A DNA stretch of 39,659 bases. Origin: Candidatus Kerfeldbacteria bacterium. GTDB taxonomy: Bacteria > Patescibacteriota > Patescibacteriia > SBBC01. The position numbers were made by a program, and so were the translations under genes. The DNA lies in contig JACQKH010000045.1 of assembly GCA_016204585.1 (NCBI GenBank), positions 1 to 39,659 of the forward strand, given 5' to 3'. Shown here in pieces: positions 6,916 through 16,420 of this stretch (positions within the stretch are counted from its first letter, which is position 1; each line of letters begins with the position of its first letter). The notes below the pieces were generated by a model, which was not told the origin of the DNA, made no database searches, and worked only from the letters and a program-made list of their open reading frames with translations.

Positions 6916-9432
6916 TTACTTTTTCTTACTGGTTTTTTCGAGGATGATCTTGCTGTTTCGGACAGCGACCCGTACGACTGAACCAGTCTTGACGCTGCCG
7001 ATCAGGAGCCTTTCCGCCAGCGGACTTTCGACCGTGTCTTGGAGCACGCGGCGGACAGCCCGCGCCCCTTGGTCAGGACTGAACCCTTGCTGGGCGATGA
7101 GTTTTCTAGCCGCGGCGGACAGCTCCAGCTTGACTTCTTGGGATTTGGCCCGCTCGACAATCTGGTTGAATTGGAGCTCGACGATTTTTTCAACTGAGCG
7201 GATCATCAGCGGTCGGAAGGTGATGACCTTGTCAATGCGGTTCAGAAACTCCGGCCGGAATCCACGCTCGAGCTCTTGCAGTTGTCGTGCGCGCACCTCG
7301 TTGTACTGCTCGGCAATCTTTTGCTCTTCGGCTTTGGTTTCCGCGTCAAAGCCGATGGCCGCCACTTTGTTGAAGTTCTGCAGTCCGATGTTCGAGGTCA
7401 TGATGATGATGGTGTTCTTGAAGTTGACGCGTTTGCCGGTGGCGTCAGTCAGGTGGCCGTCGTCTAGGATTTGCAGCAGGATGTTGAAGACGTCGGGGTG
7501 GGCTTTTTCGATTTCGTCAAAAAGTACGACCGAGTACGGACGGTGTTTGACGGCGTCGGAGAATTTGTTGCTTTCACGATAGCCGACATATCCGGCCGGC
7601 GCGCCGATCAGTTTTGAGACGTTGAAGCTCTCGCCAAACTCGGACATATCAATGCGGATCAGCGATTTTTCATCACCGAAAATCCGGCGCGCCAACTCCT
7701 TAGCCGTTTCGGTCTTGCCGACTCCGGACGGTCCGATGAAAATGAAGGAACCGATCGGACGGTTTGGATTTGACAACCCGGCGCGCGAACGGCGGATCGA
7801 GTCGGCAATGGCGTGAATGGCCTCGTCTTGGCCGATGATCGCCTGCTTCATTTGATCTTCGAGGTGCAGCAGCCGCTCGCGCTCAACCCTGACCAGGTCG
7901 TACACCGGAATACCGGTGATGCGAGCCACTACCTCGGCAATGTCCTCTTTGCCGATAGTGCCGACGTTCGGCGGCAGGAACTTAGCCTCGCGCTCGCGAG
8001 CTTTCCCTAGCTTTGTTTCGATTAGTCGTTCTTGGGTCTGCAACCCGAGCGCGGCTTGAAACTCTTCGCGGGAAACAGCGTTCTTCTTTTTTTGCCGGAG
8101 TGAATTGAGCTCTTCCTCGAGCAGTCGAATCTTGCGCATCGAGCTGGTGCCAGGCGATTCGACCTTCGTCTTCGAGGCGGCTTCGTCAACCAGATCAATC
8201 GCCTTATCCGGCAGGAACTTATCCTGGATGTAGCGTTCGGACAGCTCGACCGCTGCCTCGAGCGCTTCGTCCGTGATGGTCACGCGGTGGTACTTCTCGT
8301 AGTTTACCTTGATGCCCTTGAGGATAGTAAGTGTTTTCTCGGTGGTCGGTTCAGCCACCATAATCGGTTGGAAGCGCCGTTCGAGCGCGGCGTCACCCTC
8401 AATATGCTTTTTGTATTCGTCGAGGGTAGTAGCGCCGATGACGCGGACGTGGCCTTTGGCCAGGGCCGGCTTCAAGATGTTGGCTGCGTCCATTGAGCCG
8501 GAGGCCGAGCCGGCGCCGACGATGGTGTGTAATTCATCAATAAACAGGATGGTGTTCGGATCGGACTTCATTTCGTCGATGATCTGTTTTAAGCGCGATT
8601 CAAACTCGCCGCGGTAGATCGTACCGGCCACCACCAGCGCCAAATCGAGCGTCAAGATGCGTTTGTTGAGAAGCGCGTCCGGCACCTCGCCCTTGACTAT
8701 TTTCTTGGCCAAACCCTCGACAATAGCCGTTTTACCGACGCCCGGGTCGCCGATCAGCACCGGATTGTTCTTGGTCCGGCGCGCCAGGATATGGACCAGT
8801 CGCTCGATTTCTCGTTCGCGGCCGATGACCGGATCAATTTTTTTCTGTTGCGCGACGTTGGTCAGATCGGTCGCGAAGTAGTCAAGGGCCGCCGTTTTTT
8901 GGCGCTCCTTGGTCGTACTCGTCCCTTCGCCGTCGCGGACATTGCCGTCGAAGAAACCGGAGATGTCGGGGAACTTCGAGGTGGACCGCAAAATCAATTG
9001 AAGATGCTGCTTGGTTTCCTTCGGGTTGACGTTGTGCTCGGCAATGAACTTTTCAACGGTGGCGTCGTTGATCTCCAAGATTCCCCACAGCAGGTGTTCG
9101 GTGCCGACGTATTTATGTTCGTAATGGTTGGCGATCAGGACAGCTTTTTCCAGCGCGCGCTTGGCCGGCAACGAGAAACGGAGGTCGCTGATCGACAGCG
9201 GGCTGGAGCTGACCGAGTCGTTTCGTTCGCGGATGCTGGTCTTCAGACGGGCCACGTGGAAACCGGCTCGGCTGAGGATTTCAAAGGCAATTCCGCCTTT
9301 GGCCTCGGCCAGTCCGAACAGCAGGTGTTCTGGATTGATGTAGCGGTTACCCAGCTCTAACGCCAAACCGGCCGCATGCTGCAGCGTATTCTTGAGATGC
9401 GTCGTGAATTTGTTGAGAATGTCTGGTTGCAT
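6916..9432 (-). CDS. clpC: ATP-dependent Clp protease ATPase subunit ClpC (ClpA/B family)
   Basis: 838 aa; Clp_N repeats, two Walker A motifs ([16 protein letters not shown]), ClpB D2-small-like C-terminus. Confidence 0.95.
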   Translation of the reverse strand: MQPDILNKFTTHLKNTLQHAAGLALELGNRYINPEHLLFGLAEAKGGIAFEILSRAGFHVARLKTSIRERNDSVSSSPLSISDLRFSLPAKRALEKAVLIANHYEHKYVGTEHLLWGILEINDATVEKFIAEHNVNPKETKQHLQLILRSTSKFPDISGFFDGNVRDGEGTSTTKERQKTAALDYFATDLTNVAQQKKIDPVIGREREIERLVHILARRTKNNPVLIGDPGVGKTAIVEGLAKKIVKGEVPDALLNKRILTLDLALVVAGTIYRGEFESRLKQIIDEMKSDPNTILFIDELHTIVGAGSASGSMDAANILKPALAKGHVRVIGATTLDEYKKHIEGDAALERRFQPIMVAEPTTEKTLTILKGIKVNYEKYHRVTITDEALEAAVELSERYIQDKFLPDKAIDLVDEAASKTKVESPGTSSMRKIRLLEEELNSLRQKKKNAVSREEFQAALGLQTQERLIETKLGKAREREAKFLPPNVGTIGKEDIAEVVARITGIPVYDLVRVERERLLHLEDQMKQAIIGQDEAIHAIADSIRRSRAGLSNPNRPIGSFIFIGPSGVGKTETAKELARRIFGDEKSLIRIDMSEFGESFNVSKLIGAPAGYVGYRESNKFSDAVKHRPYSVVLFDEIEKAHPDVFNILLQILDDGHLTDATGKRVNFKNTIIIMTSNIGLQNFNKVAAIGFDAETKAEEQKIAEQYNEVRARQLQELERGFRPEFLNRIDKVITFRPLMIRSVEKIVELQFNQIVERAKSQEVKLELSAAARKLIAQQGFSPDQGARAVRRVLQDTVESPLAERLLIGSVKTGSVVRVAVRNSKIILEKTSKKK

Positions 9433-9585
9433 GGGGTAGTGATGGGGTAGTGAGTAGTTTGGCAGCGCGTACTTTAGTGCGCGGTTATGGTAGTGCGCCT
9501 TTAGTTTTAGGTATTAGCGTCAATTACAAAGTGTAGCAGAAAAGACGGCGGCAGCAAAACGTTGTACCACAGCGGCTTTTCGATG

Positions 9586-10497
9586 TCAAGGATTTTTACT
9601 CGCCGAGTCCATTTGGCGGAGCGCGCGAACCCGCTCCTCGATCGGCGGGTGGGTCATGAAGAGCCGTTTAAGCTTGCGACCAGAGTTGCCGAAAGGGTTG
9701 GTGAAAAACATGTGAGCAGTGGCGTCGTTGGCGGTGGCTAGCGGCCTGGAGTTAAGACTCTGAATTTTTTCCAGCGCCTTGGCCAGACCCTCGGGATATC
9801 TAGTCAACAGCGCGCCCGAAGCATCGGCCAGCAACTCGCGGCGGCGCGAGACTGCAAAATGCACGAGCTGGCCGATGAGCGGAGAGAGAATCAGGAGGAC
9901 AATGCCGATGAGCGCCAGTACGCCGGCGCCGCGATCGCTGCTACGCCGTCCGCCGAAGCGACCGGAGTAGAAGAACCAGCGGGCCAGCAGCGTGACTGCG
10001 TTCACCAGCATCAGCACCAGCATCAGGTAGCGGATGTCGAAGTTCCTGATGTGACTGAGTTCGTGGGCCAGCACTCCCTCAAGTTCTTCGTTGGCGAGCT
10101 TCTCGATCGCACCCGTGGTAACGGCGATCGAGGCGTGCTTTGGATCTCGGCCGGTGGCGAAGGCGTTGATGGAGGGATCGGTTATTAGATAGAGCTTGGG
10201 CATCGGCGTCCCCGCGGCCATGCCCAGATTTTCCACCAGGTTGTAGAGATAGGCATTGTCCGGTTTCGAGATCGGACCTTTCGCGCCGGCGACAGCCAGA
10301 GCGACCCGATCACCGGCGTAGTAACCACCAAGCGTCATGCCTAGAGCGATGAGGAGAGCCAGGAAGAGCCCGCCCAGGCCATAGTCGGTGAATTCGCCGA
10401 TAATCCAGCCGAGCCCGGCCACGAACAGCACAAAGAATGTAAGCAGCAGGGCGCTCTTGAGCTTGTTACGCGAAATGTAGTCGTAGGTCGTGGGCAT
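9586..10497 (-). CDS. htpX: HtpX-like M48 zinc metalloprotease
   Basis: HELSHIRN zinc motif, N-terminal TM helices, 303 aa. Confidence 0.95.
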   Translation of the reverse strand: MPTTYDYISRNKLKSALLLTFFVLFVAGLGWIIGEFTDYGLGGLFLALLIALGMTLGGYYAGDRVALAVAGAKGPISKPDNAYLYNLVENLGMAAGTPMPKLYLITDPSINAFATGRDPKHASIAVTTGAIEKLANEELEGVLAHELSHIRNFDIRYLMLVLMLVNAVTLLARWFFYSGRFGGRRSSDRGAGVLALIGIVLLILSPLIGQLVHFAVSRRRELLADASGALLTRYPEGLAKALEKIQSLNSRPLATANDATAHMFFTNPFGNSGRKLKRLFMTHPPIEERVRALRQMDSASKNP

Positions 10498-10502
10498 GAG
10501 TG

Positions 10503-10576
10503 GGTGAGCTTGTAGCTTTTAGCTGATAGGTGGCAGCAAAAAATTGAGCCGCTAAAAGCTAACAGCTACCAGCTAG
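10503..10576. repeat. AGCT heptad-type inverted repeat between htpX and lemA
   Basis: AGCTTGTAGCTTTTAGC ... GCTAAAAGCTAACAGCT (15/17 complementary). Confidence 0.75.
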
Positions 10577-11127
10577 AACTTCACTGCTACCGGCTGTTTC
10601 TCGGCTTCGCCTTCGACCTCGAAGAACTCGCGCGGCTTAAAACCGAACGTTTGAGCGAGCAAATTGGTGGGGAAAGTCTGCTGGCTGGTGTTAAAGTCGC
10701 GAACATTGCCGTTATAGAATCGGCGGGACGCTTGGATTTTATTCTCCGTGTCGCTTAGTTCGTCTTGGAGTTTGGCGAAATTCGCGCTGGCTTTTAACTC
10801 GGGATAGGCTTCGGCGATGGCGAAGATCGACTTAAGAGTTTGCGACAGCGCGTTTTCGGCTTGTGCTTTGTCGTGCGGCGTTTGCGCACCCATGGCCGCG
10901 GATCGCGCTTTGGTAACATTTTCGAACGCTTCGCGTTCGTGCTTAGCGTATCCCTTGACTGTTTCCATCAGGTTGGGAATCAGGTCGTAGCGGCGCTTGA
11001 GCTGAACATCAATATCCGACCACGATTCGTTCGTGCGGTTGCGCAGACTGATCAGCCGGTTGTACATGGTCATGATCCACAGCAGGATCAGCACGATGAT
11101 ACCGACGATTATCCAGGTGATAGTCAT
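10573..11127 (-). CDS. lemA: LemA family protein
   Basis: N-terminal TM then YNRLISLRNRTNESWSDIDVQLKRRYDLIPNLMETVKGYAKHE. Confidence 0.95.
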   Translation of the reverse strand: MTITWIIVGIIVLILLWIMTMYNRLISLRNRTNESWSDIDVQLKRRYDLIPNLMETVKGYAKHEREAFENVTKARSAAMGAQTPHDKAQAENALSQTLKSIFAIAEAYPELKASANFAKLQDELSDTENKIQASRRFYNGNVRDFNTSQQTFPTNLLAQTFGFKPREFFEVEGEAEKQPVAVKF

Positions 11128-11177
11128 AAAGTTCTCCTTAAATTGTTTCGTTAACGAATGGACAAAGCAGTTAGCAA

Positions 11178-11693
11178 TTAGTTTGTAAGAATATCGATCC
11201 GGTCAGCGACCACGCTCGTTTGGCCGTCAATCACGTCAATTGAGTGGACGTCCACTGAACCGCCGACCTTAATATCCGAGAAGGTCGCCGCGGTCCGCGG
11301 TCGGGCGGCATTCGCGTCGAGACTAACCGGCGCTTTACCGATCGTGGCTACTTCGGTGTTCTGCAACATGTTGACCAGGATGATCTGCTCGCGGGCGTTG
11401 CCGTTCACGTTCTGGAAGAGGCGAACCGCTAAGCGGTTGTCGTTGATTTCCTTGATGATGCCGACGAACGAATGGCGGCCGGCCGGCGCATCAGTGGTGA
11501 TTCTGGTGGTCGTGTTTTGCGCGGCGACCGAACTTCGCGTTGCCTGGACGTTGACTGGTCGATTCTTGTACCAAATCGTGAAGATCGAGAGGGCGCCGAG
11601 CATCGAGGTCAAGACTATCACGATTGTTACTAAATGTTCATTACCCCATAGTCGTGCGCCGGCACGAGTTTTTTTTAAGGAGATTTGTTCCAT
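11178..11693 (-). CDS. Membrane-anchored hypothetical protein (DUF5666-like β-rich domain)
   Basis: Likely start MEQISLKKTRAG; TM then FVGIIKEINDNRLAVRL... pattern. Confidence 0.6.
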   Translation of the reverse strand: MEQISLKKTRAGARLWGNEHLVTIVIVLTSMLGALSIFTIWYKNRPVNVQATRSSVAAQNTTTRITTDAPAGRHSFVGIIKEINDNRLAVRLFQNVNGNAREQIILVNMLQNTEVATIGKAPVSLDANAARPRTAATFSDIKVGGSVDVHSIDVIDGQTSVVADRIDILTN

Positions 11694-11821
11694 TGACTTT
11701 TCGAGTAGAATGTGGTTTTGCCGAACGTGAAAATCTTGTCGACAAAACCGCTTTCTTTTGGTAGTATATGTAGGAAGGCGACTGTCTGTCAAAGGACTAA
11801 AACAAGTCGTTAGCTTCAACC

Positions 11822-12724
11822 ATGCGAAAAATTCAAACACGCTCTAAATCAACCAAGCGTTTCGTGCTCATGGCTGTGCTCGGCGTACTTGGGATTTTTG
11901 TTATCTTTAGCATTCCGCTTAAAGTACGTTCAGTAACTTACGAGGCGCCGAGCGGCTCGCCGCCGGTAAGCGACAGTTCGGCAGCGCTCAACGTTTCGTC
12001 CTCAATCCAGACCAAGATCGGAGGTTTAACGCTTAACAACGGACTGACCATTGGGAACAATTCAAACTTAAACGTCTTTGGCGACGTTTGCTGGAATGGA
12101 GTTTGTAAGAATTCGTGGGCTGAGGTTTCCGGAGTGTCGGCCATCGAGAGGTTCGTGAAATTGATATCGGACCCTACCGACCCAAGCGGCTGGGCTGACC
12201 TAACTGGATCAGACAACGCCACGACTTTGAAACTCAACTCGCCGGTGCCGACGTTTCCGGCCGCTGCTCCGGGAGTGGATGCCGGGGTGTTTGGTCAGGA
12301 CGACGGCTCGAGTGCTTCGGCGAGCTACGGAGTGGCTGGTTATGCTAGCCGGAATAGCGACAAAAGTTATGGCATCTACGGTACTTCGTCGGCAACAAGT
12401 CCGTCCTGGGCCGGGTACTTTGCCGGAAACGTGGCGGTAAGTCCGGACAATGACCTGATCGTCGGCGGATCGATTACGCAAGGCAACGACTCGAACGTGA
12501 GCGAGTTGTGCATCAATGACGTCTGCCGTTCGGAAATCCTGCTGACCGGTGACCAGTACTGGACCGTCAGCGGCAACGACCTTCAAGTCGCTGATACCGG
12601 CTTGAATCTGGCGGTCGGCGGAAAAGATTCGCGGGCCAGTTTTTTCGTCCAGAACAACGCCAGCCGTTTGAACGTCACGCTTAAAGTGAACGGGGTCGGC
12701 AATAGCGCTGACCTGTCGCTATGA
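11822..12724 (+). CDS. Exported modular surface protein, type A paralogue 1
   Basis: N-terminal TM, LNVSSSIQTKIGGLTLNNGLTIG, CWNGVCKNSW, YGVAGYAS..WAGYFAGN, LCINDVCRSE. Confidence 0.8.
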   Translation: MRKIQTRSKSTKRFVLMAVLGVLGIFVIFSIPLKVRSVTYEAPSGSPPVSDSSAALNVSSSIQTKIGGLTLNNGLTIGNNSNLNVFGDVCWNGVCKNSWAEVSGVSAIERFVKLISDPTDPSGWADLTGSDNATTLKLNSPVPTFPAAAPGVDAGVFGQDDGSSASASYGVAGYASRNSDKSYGIYGTSSATSPSWAGYFAGNVAVSPDNDLIVGGSITQGNDSNVSELCINDVCRSEILLTGDQYWTVSGNDLQVADTGLNLAVGGKDSRASFFVQNNASRLNVTLKVNGVGNSADLSL

Positions 12725-14136
12725 ACAAGTCACTGGTCTATGCTCCGCCGATCGTAGTAGTGACATTTGTCACGGTGCTGGTTGGGCTGCGCGTTTCCGC
12801 CGCCACCTTTTCAGCGCCGAACTTGCCCGAGCCCGGCGGAAATATCTCATTGCCGTTGAACACTTCTTCAAGTCCGCAGACCAAGGCCGGAGGATTGACC
12901 GTGGAGGGGGATGCGACAATCCAGAACGGCTTAACGCTCGGTCAGGCCGGTGGCTCCAGCAAGATCTGCTGGAATGACGACGGTACCGGCCTGAACTGTC
13001 GTAATAACTGGGGCGAGCTCAGTACGGTCACTGGTTACTTGCGCTTGAACTCGGGCGGAGCTGGTCCAGCCGATACCGGACACATTCAAATACAAGGCAC
13101 CTCCGGATCCAGTGATCCGGTCGCCACCGTCACGGTTCGCGCCGGCACGACAACCGCACCTTCCGAGTCGTCTTACGGCGTTTACGGAGTAGCCGTTGGC
13201 GGAGTTCCATCCGCGATAAGTTACGGCGTTCTCGGTCAAGCCACGGTGAATTCATTTCAGCGCGCCGCGATCTTTGGGAGCAGCGCCGGTTTCCCGAATG
13301 CTTGGGCCGGGTACTTTACCGGCGGCGACGTGGGCGTGGCAGATCAATTTGATCTGGCTGTTGGCGGCACCGCCGTCCTGAATAACACCACTCAGCTATG
13401 CCTCAACAGCACTTGCATTGATAGTTGGCCGCCTGATGCGGGAAGCGGTTTCTGGGAGCGAAGCAGTTCGAATCTTCACCCGCTTGATCCGACCAAGTCA
13501 ATAACCGTAGCCGGCAGCGTGTCGACGGCTCCTTTTCATGTGGCGGTCATCTCGGACGGCTCACCGCCAGATCCGGACAAGGCAGATCTGACCATCATTG
13601 CCGGCACAGCTAAATTCAATCAGTACATTGTCGGCACTCCGCCGCCGTGTAATGATCCGCCTGGCACCTGTTACCTGCCGGCCGCTGATACTTGCGGCGA
13701 TGGAATATGCAGCAACAAGGAATGCGATTCCGGAACGACACCGGGCTGTACCACCGCCGACCCGAACCACTGCCCGGCTGATTGCGACATCACCCCGCCG
13801 GATGACGTCGGGGTTGACACTGAGCTCGAGGTCTGCGCGGGGAGCGGGTGTCCTCCGCCAACTCCGCCGACTCTCTACGTTAAGTGGACTAACCCAGGTA
13901 ATTCGGATTTTGCCGGTACCAGAGTCATCGTGAGTTCCGACCGCTATCCGACCGGGCCGACTTACATTGGTGACCTCGGGATCATGAAAGATATCGCTAA
14001 ACCCGGGACCACGTATAGCGCACCATGCAATCTTAGCACGCGGTACTATGCTGCTCTATACGCTTACGACCAAATGGGTAATTTCGCGCCCGGCATTCTC
14101 TACGATCCGCTCTGCACCACGCTGCCTGTCCAGTAG
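12721..14136 (+). CDS. Exported modular surface protein, type A paralogue 2, with CGDGICS Cys motif and Fn3-like C-terminus
   Basis: ATGA overlap with the previous gene; PLNTSSSPQTKAGGLTV, YGVYG..WAGYFTGG, CLNSTCIDSWPP, CGDGICSNKECDSG, Fn3-like WTNPGNSDFAGTRVIV. Confidence 0.8.
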   Translation: MNKSLVYAPPIVVVTFVTVLVGLRVSAATFSAPNLPEPGGNISLPLNTSSSPQTKAGGLTVEGDATIQNGLTLGQAGGSSKICWNDDGTGLNCRNNWGELSTVTGYLRLNSGGAGPADTGHIQIQGTSGSSDPVATVTVRAGTTTAPSESSYGVYGVAVGGVPSAISYGVLGQATVNSFQRAAIFGSSAGFPNAWAGYFTGGDVGVADQFDLAVGGTAVLNNTTQLCLNSTCIDSWPPDAGSGFWERSSSNLHPLDPTKSITVAGSVSTAPFHVAVISDGSPPDPDKADLTIIAGTAKFNQYIVGTPPPCNDPPGTCYLPAADTCGDGICSNKECDSGTTPGCTTADPNHCPADCDITPPDDVGVDTELEVCAGSGCPPPTPPTLYVKWTNPGNSDFAGTRVIVSSDRYPTGPTYIGDLGIMKDIAKPGTTYSAPCNLSTRYYAALYAYDQMGNFAPGILYDPLCTTLPVQ

Positions 14137-14155
14137 CGACTTGGGCTTTTGAAAC

Positions 14156-15502
14156 ATGAAACATATATTACGTCATAATTCAGTCCTCGTCATTCGCCTG
14201 ACCACGGCCTTGGTCGCGATGGCTGCTGTTTTAGCGGCTGGCCGGGTGGCTGCTCAGATCAATCCATTCAGTCCAACTGAACCGCCAGGAAAGCTTCCCG
14301 GGTATTTCGACGTTCTTCCCTTGAATACATCGTCATTTTCTCAGGTTAAGGAAGGTCCTCTTACGGTCAATGGGCCGTTCACCGTGGGCCGCAGCATTGT
14401 CGGCAGCTTCTTGAACGTTAGCGGTTCGATTCTTTGGAACAGCGACCGGCGCGACAACTGGGAAACAATCGGCAGTCGGAATTTCGTTCACCTCTATGAC
14501 CTTTCGCATCCGGTCGGAATTGCCGATGTGGGCGTCGCGTCTGTGGTCGGTGACACCAGCGGAACCGCAACTTTTACGGCCAAGGCCGGCACCGGGAGAA
14601 ATACCGCTGGGGTTTCCGGCTACTCGGCGGCCACTGGTTCCGGACTAAGCGCCGGGGTGGTCGGTGAAACACAGAATCCGACCGGTTACGGCGTTTACGG
14701 AACGGTTGGGTCGAACACCCAGGCCTGGGCTGGGTATTTCTCGGGCAACGCCGGGATTGCCGCGCCGCGCGATTTAATCATCGGATCAGTCGGCGGCGGT
14801 GTTTCCGCAGCCCGGACGAACGTTATTTCCGAAGTCTGTCTTAACGGCGACTGCCGTTTGACCTGGCCGCCATCCGGCGGAACGCTTTGGTCAGTCAACG
14901 GCGCGACGCTGTGGCCGTCGTCGGAAACGGTCAGTCTGATCGCGGGCGGCACTGAACCAGACGCGGTAAAGCGTTGCGTGACAAATCCGAGCGTACCGGA
15001 TCCCAACAAGTCGAAATTTAGCGTGATCAACAATCCTAATTTCACTTCGGACGTCTGCCTGGTTAGCGGGACTGCCTCGTTGGGACAAATTGTTATTGGC
15101 GCACCAGTCAGCGGAACGCCGACCGCCACTACCTGCGGCGACGGGATTTGCAATGGCAACGAGACCGGAGGCTACGGCCAGCCGACCTATTGCGGGAAGG
15201 ATTGCGACTTCACTGCACCAAACTCGGTTACCGGCGCCACTGCCAGCGGTTCGCCGCAGGTCACGATCAGTTGGACCAACCCGGCGGCCTCGGATTTCTC
15301 CGGCACCAAAGTGGTCATGACCATCGGTACGCCGCCGTCTAAGATTCAGGGCGCCAGCCTGATCGGAACGGAAGTTTCGCGGCCGTCAAGCAGCTTCACC
15401 AGCGCGCCCCTGACGCCGGGCACGTACTACTTCGGTCTCTACAGCCACGACCAGGCCGGCAACTTCGCGACCGGAGTTATTGTTGAGGTCAGATTACAGT
15501 GA
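14156..15502 (+). CDS. Exported modular surface protein, type A paralogue 3, with CGDGICN motif and Fn3-like domain
   Basis: PLNTSSFSQVKEGPLTV, YGVYG..WAGYFSGN, VCLNGDCRLTWPP, CGDGICNGNE, ISWTNPAASDFSGTKVVM. Confidence 0.8.
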   Translation: MKHILRHNSVLVIRLTTALVAMAAVLAAGRVAAQINPFSPTEPPGKLPGYFDVLPLNTSSFSQVKEGPLTVNGPFTVGRSIVGSFLNVSGSILWNSDRRDNWETIGSRNFVHLYDLSHPVGIADVGVASVVGDTSGTATFTAKAGTGRNTAGVSGYSAATGSGLSAGVVGETQNPTGYGVYGTVGSNTQAWAGYFSGNAGIAAPRDLIIGSVGGGVSAARTNVISEVCLNGDCRLTWPPSGGTLWSVNGATLWPSSETVSLIAGGTEPDAVKRCVTNPSVPDPNKSKFSVINNPNFTSDVCLVSGTASLGQIVIGAPVSGTPTATTCGDGICNGNETGGYGQPTYCGKDCDFTAPNSVTGATASGSPQVTISWTNPAASDFSGTKVVMTIGTPPSKIQGASLIGTEVSRPSSSFTSAPLTPGTYYFGLYSHDQAGNFATGVIVEVRLQ

Positions 15503-15514
15503 TCAAACCGATTC

Positions 15515-16420
15515 ATGAATAGAACAAATCAACGCCGACCAACTCCATTTCGCACACTCGTTCGAGTTCACGCCCGAACCGGTTTGGCGGTCGCGGCGGT
15601 TCTCAGTATGATCGGATTTCTCCGCCTGGCGCTGCCGGCTTGGTCGGCCACGATTACCCCGGGCGCCAACCAGAAGGTGACGGTCTATCAGGGCGTGGCG
15701 ATCGTGGCGCCTGGCGACCCGGGCGCCAGCATCATGGAGATTGGAAACGCCGGCCGGGACATTGCCAGCACCGGCAGCATCTTCCTCCGGCCGAACAGTA
15801 CCGGTTCCGGCACCCGCTTCTACCAGTGTACGGCCGGGTCGTGCTTCGGACTTCAGAATCTTGATCTGACCGGCGATTTAACCATTGGTAAGGACTTGTG
15901 TTTTTTCGGCGGGGACTGCCGTTCGAGCTGGCCACCTGGGACGACTGAGTGGAAACTAATCAACGTCTTCGGACCGGTGCTCCAGCCGAAAGTGCTGACA
16001 AACGCCGTCCACGTCGGCAGTCCCGGATCGCCGGTGCAGGGCGGCCCGGCGCTCAACGTGGCCGCGCCTGGCGGAGTCGCGACGTATGTGAACCGCGGTT
16101 CCGGTTATGCCGGCCTGTTCGACGGCAACGTGTCCACGACCGCTGACGTCAAGGTTTACGGTACGATAACCTCAAACGGACGGCCGGTCTGGGATGCTTC
16201 AAACGATGGTCAGGGGTCGGGATTGGACGCCGGGAAAATTGACGGAATGGTTGTGAGATACGAAACTCCGGACAGATGCACCGACGGTCGAGATCAGCAA
16301 GAACATCTCTATTGCCTGTGTTTTAGCGGCCGCCAGGCGGACGGAATAACGCCGCTTCCCGGAGCAGATTCGTTGGGCCGTGATTTCTACCGTTGCGCCC
16401 CGCTGTTTAATTACTTCTAG
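15515..16420 (+). CDS. Exported modular surface protein, type B paralogue 1
   Basis: VTVYQGVAIVAPGDPGASIMEIGNAGRDIASTGSIFLRP, LCFFGGDCRSSWPP. Confidence 0.8.
   Translation: MNRTNQRRPTPFRTLVRVHARTGLAVAAVLSMIGFLRLALPAWSATITPGANQKVTVYQGVAIVAPGDPGASIMEIGNAGRDIASTGSIFLRPNSTGSGTRFYQCTAGSCFGLQNLDLTGDLTIGKDLCFFGGDCRSSWPPGTTEWKLINVFGPVLQPKVLTNAVHVGSPGSPVQGGPALNVAAPGGVATYVNRGSGYAGLFDGNVSTTADVKVYGTITSNGRPVWDASNDGQGSGLDAGKIDGMVVRYETPDRCTDGRDQQEHLYCLCFSGRQADGITPLPGADSLGRDFYRCAPLFNYF

Noticed and set aside
8791-9360. 189-aa plus-strand ORF
   Set aside because: Antisense to clpC, which has clear family motifs.
11740-11821. Promoter for the surface-protein cassette
   Set aside because: Several weak -10-like words (TAGTAT, TATATG) but no convincing -35 at 16-18 bp spacing.
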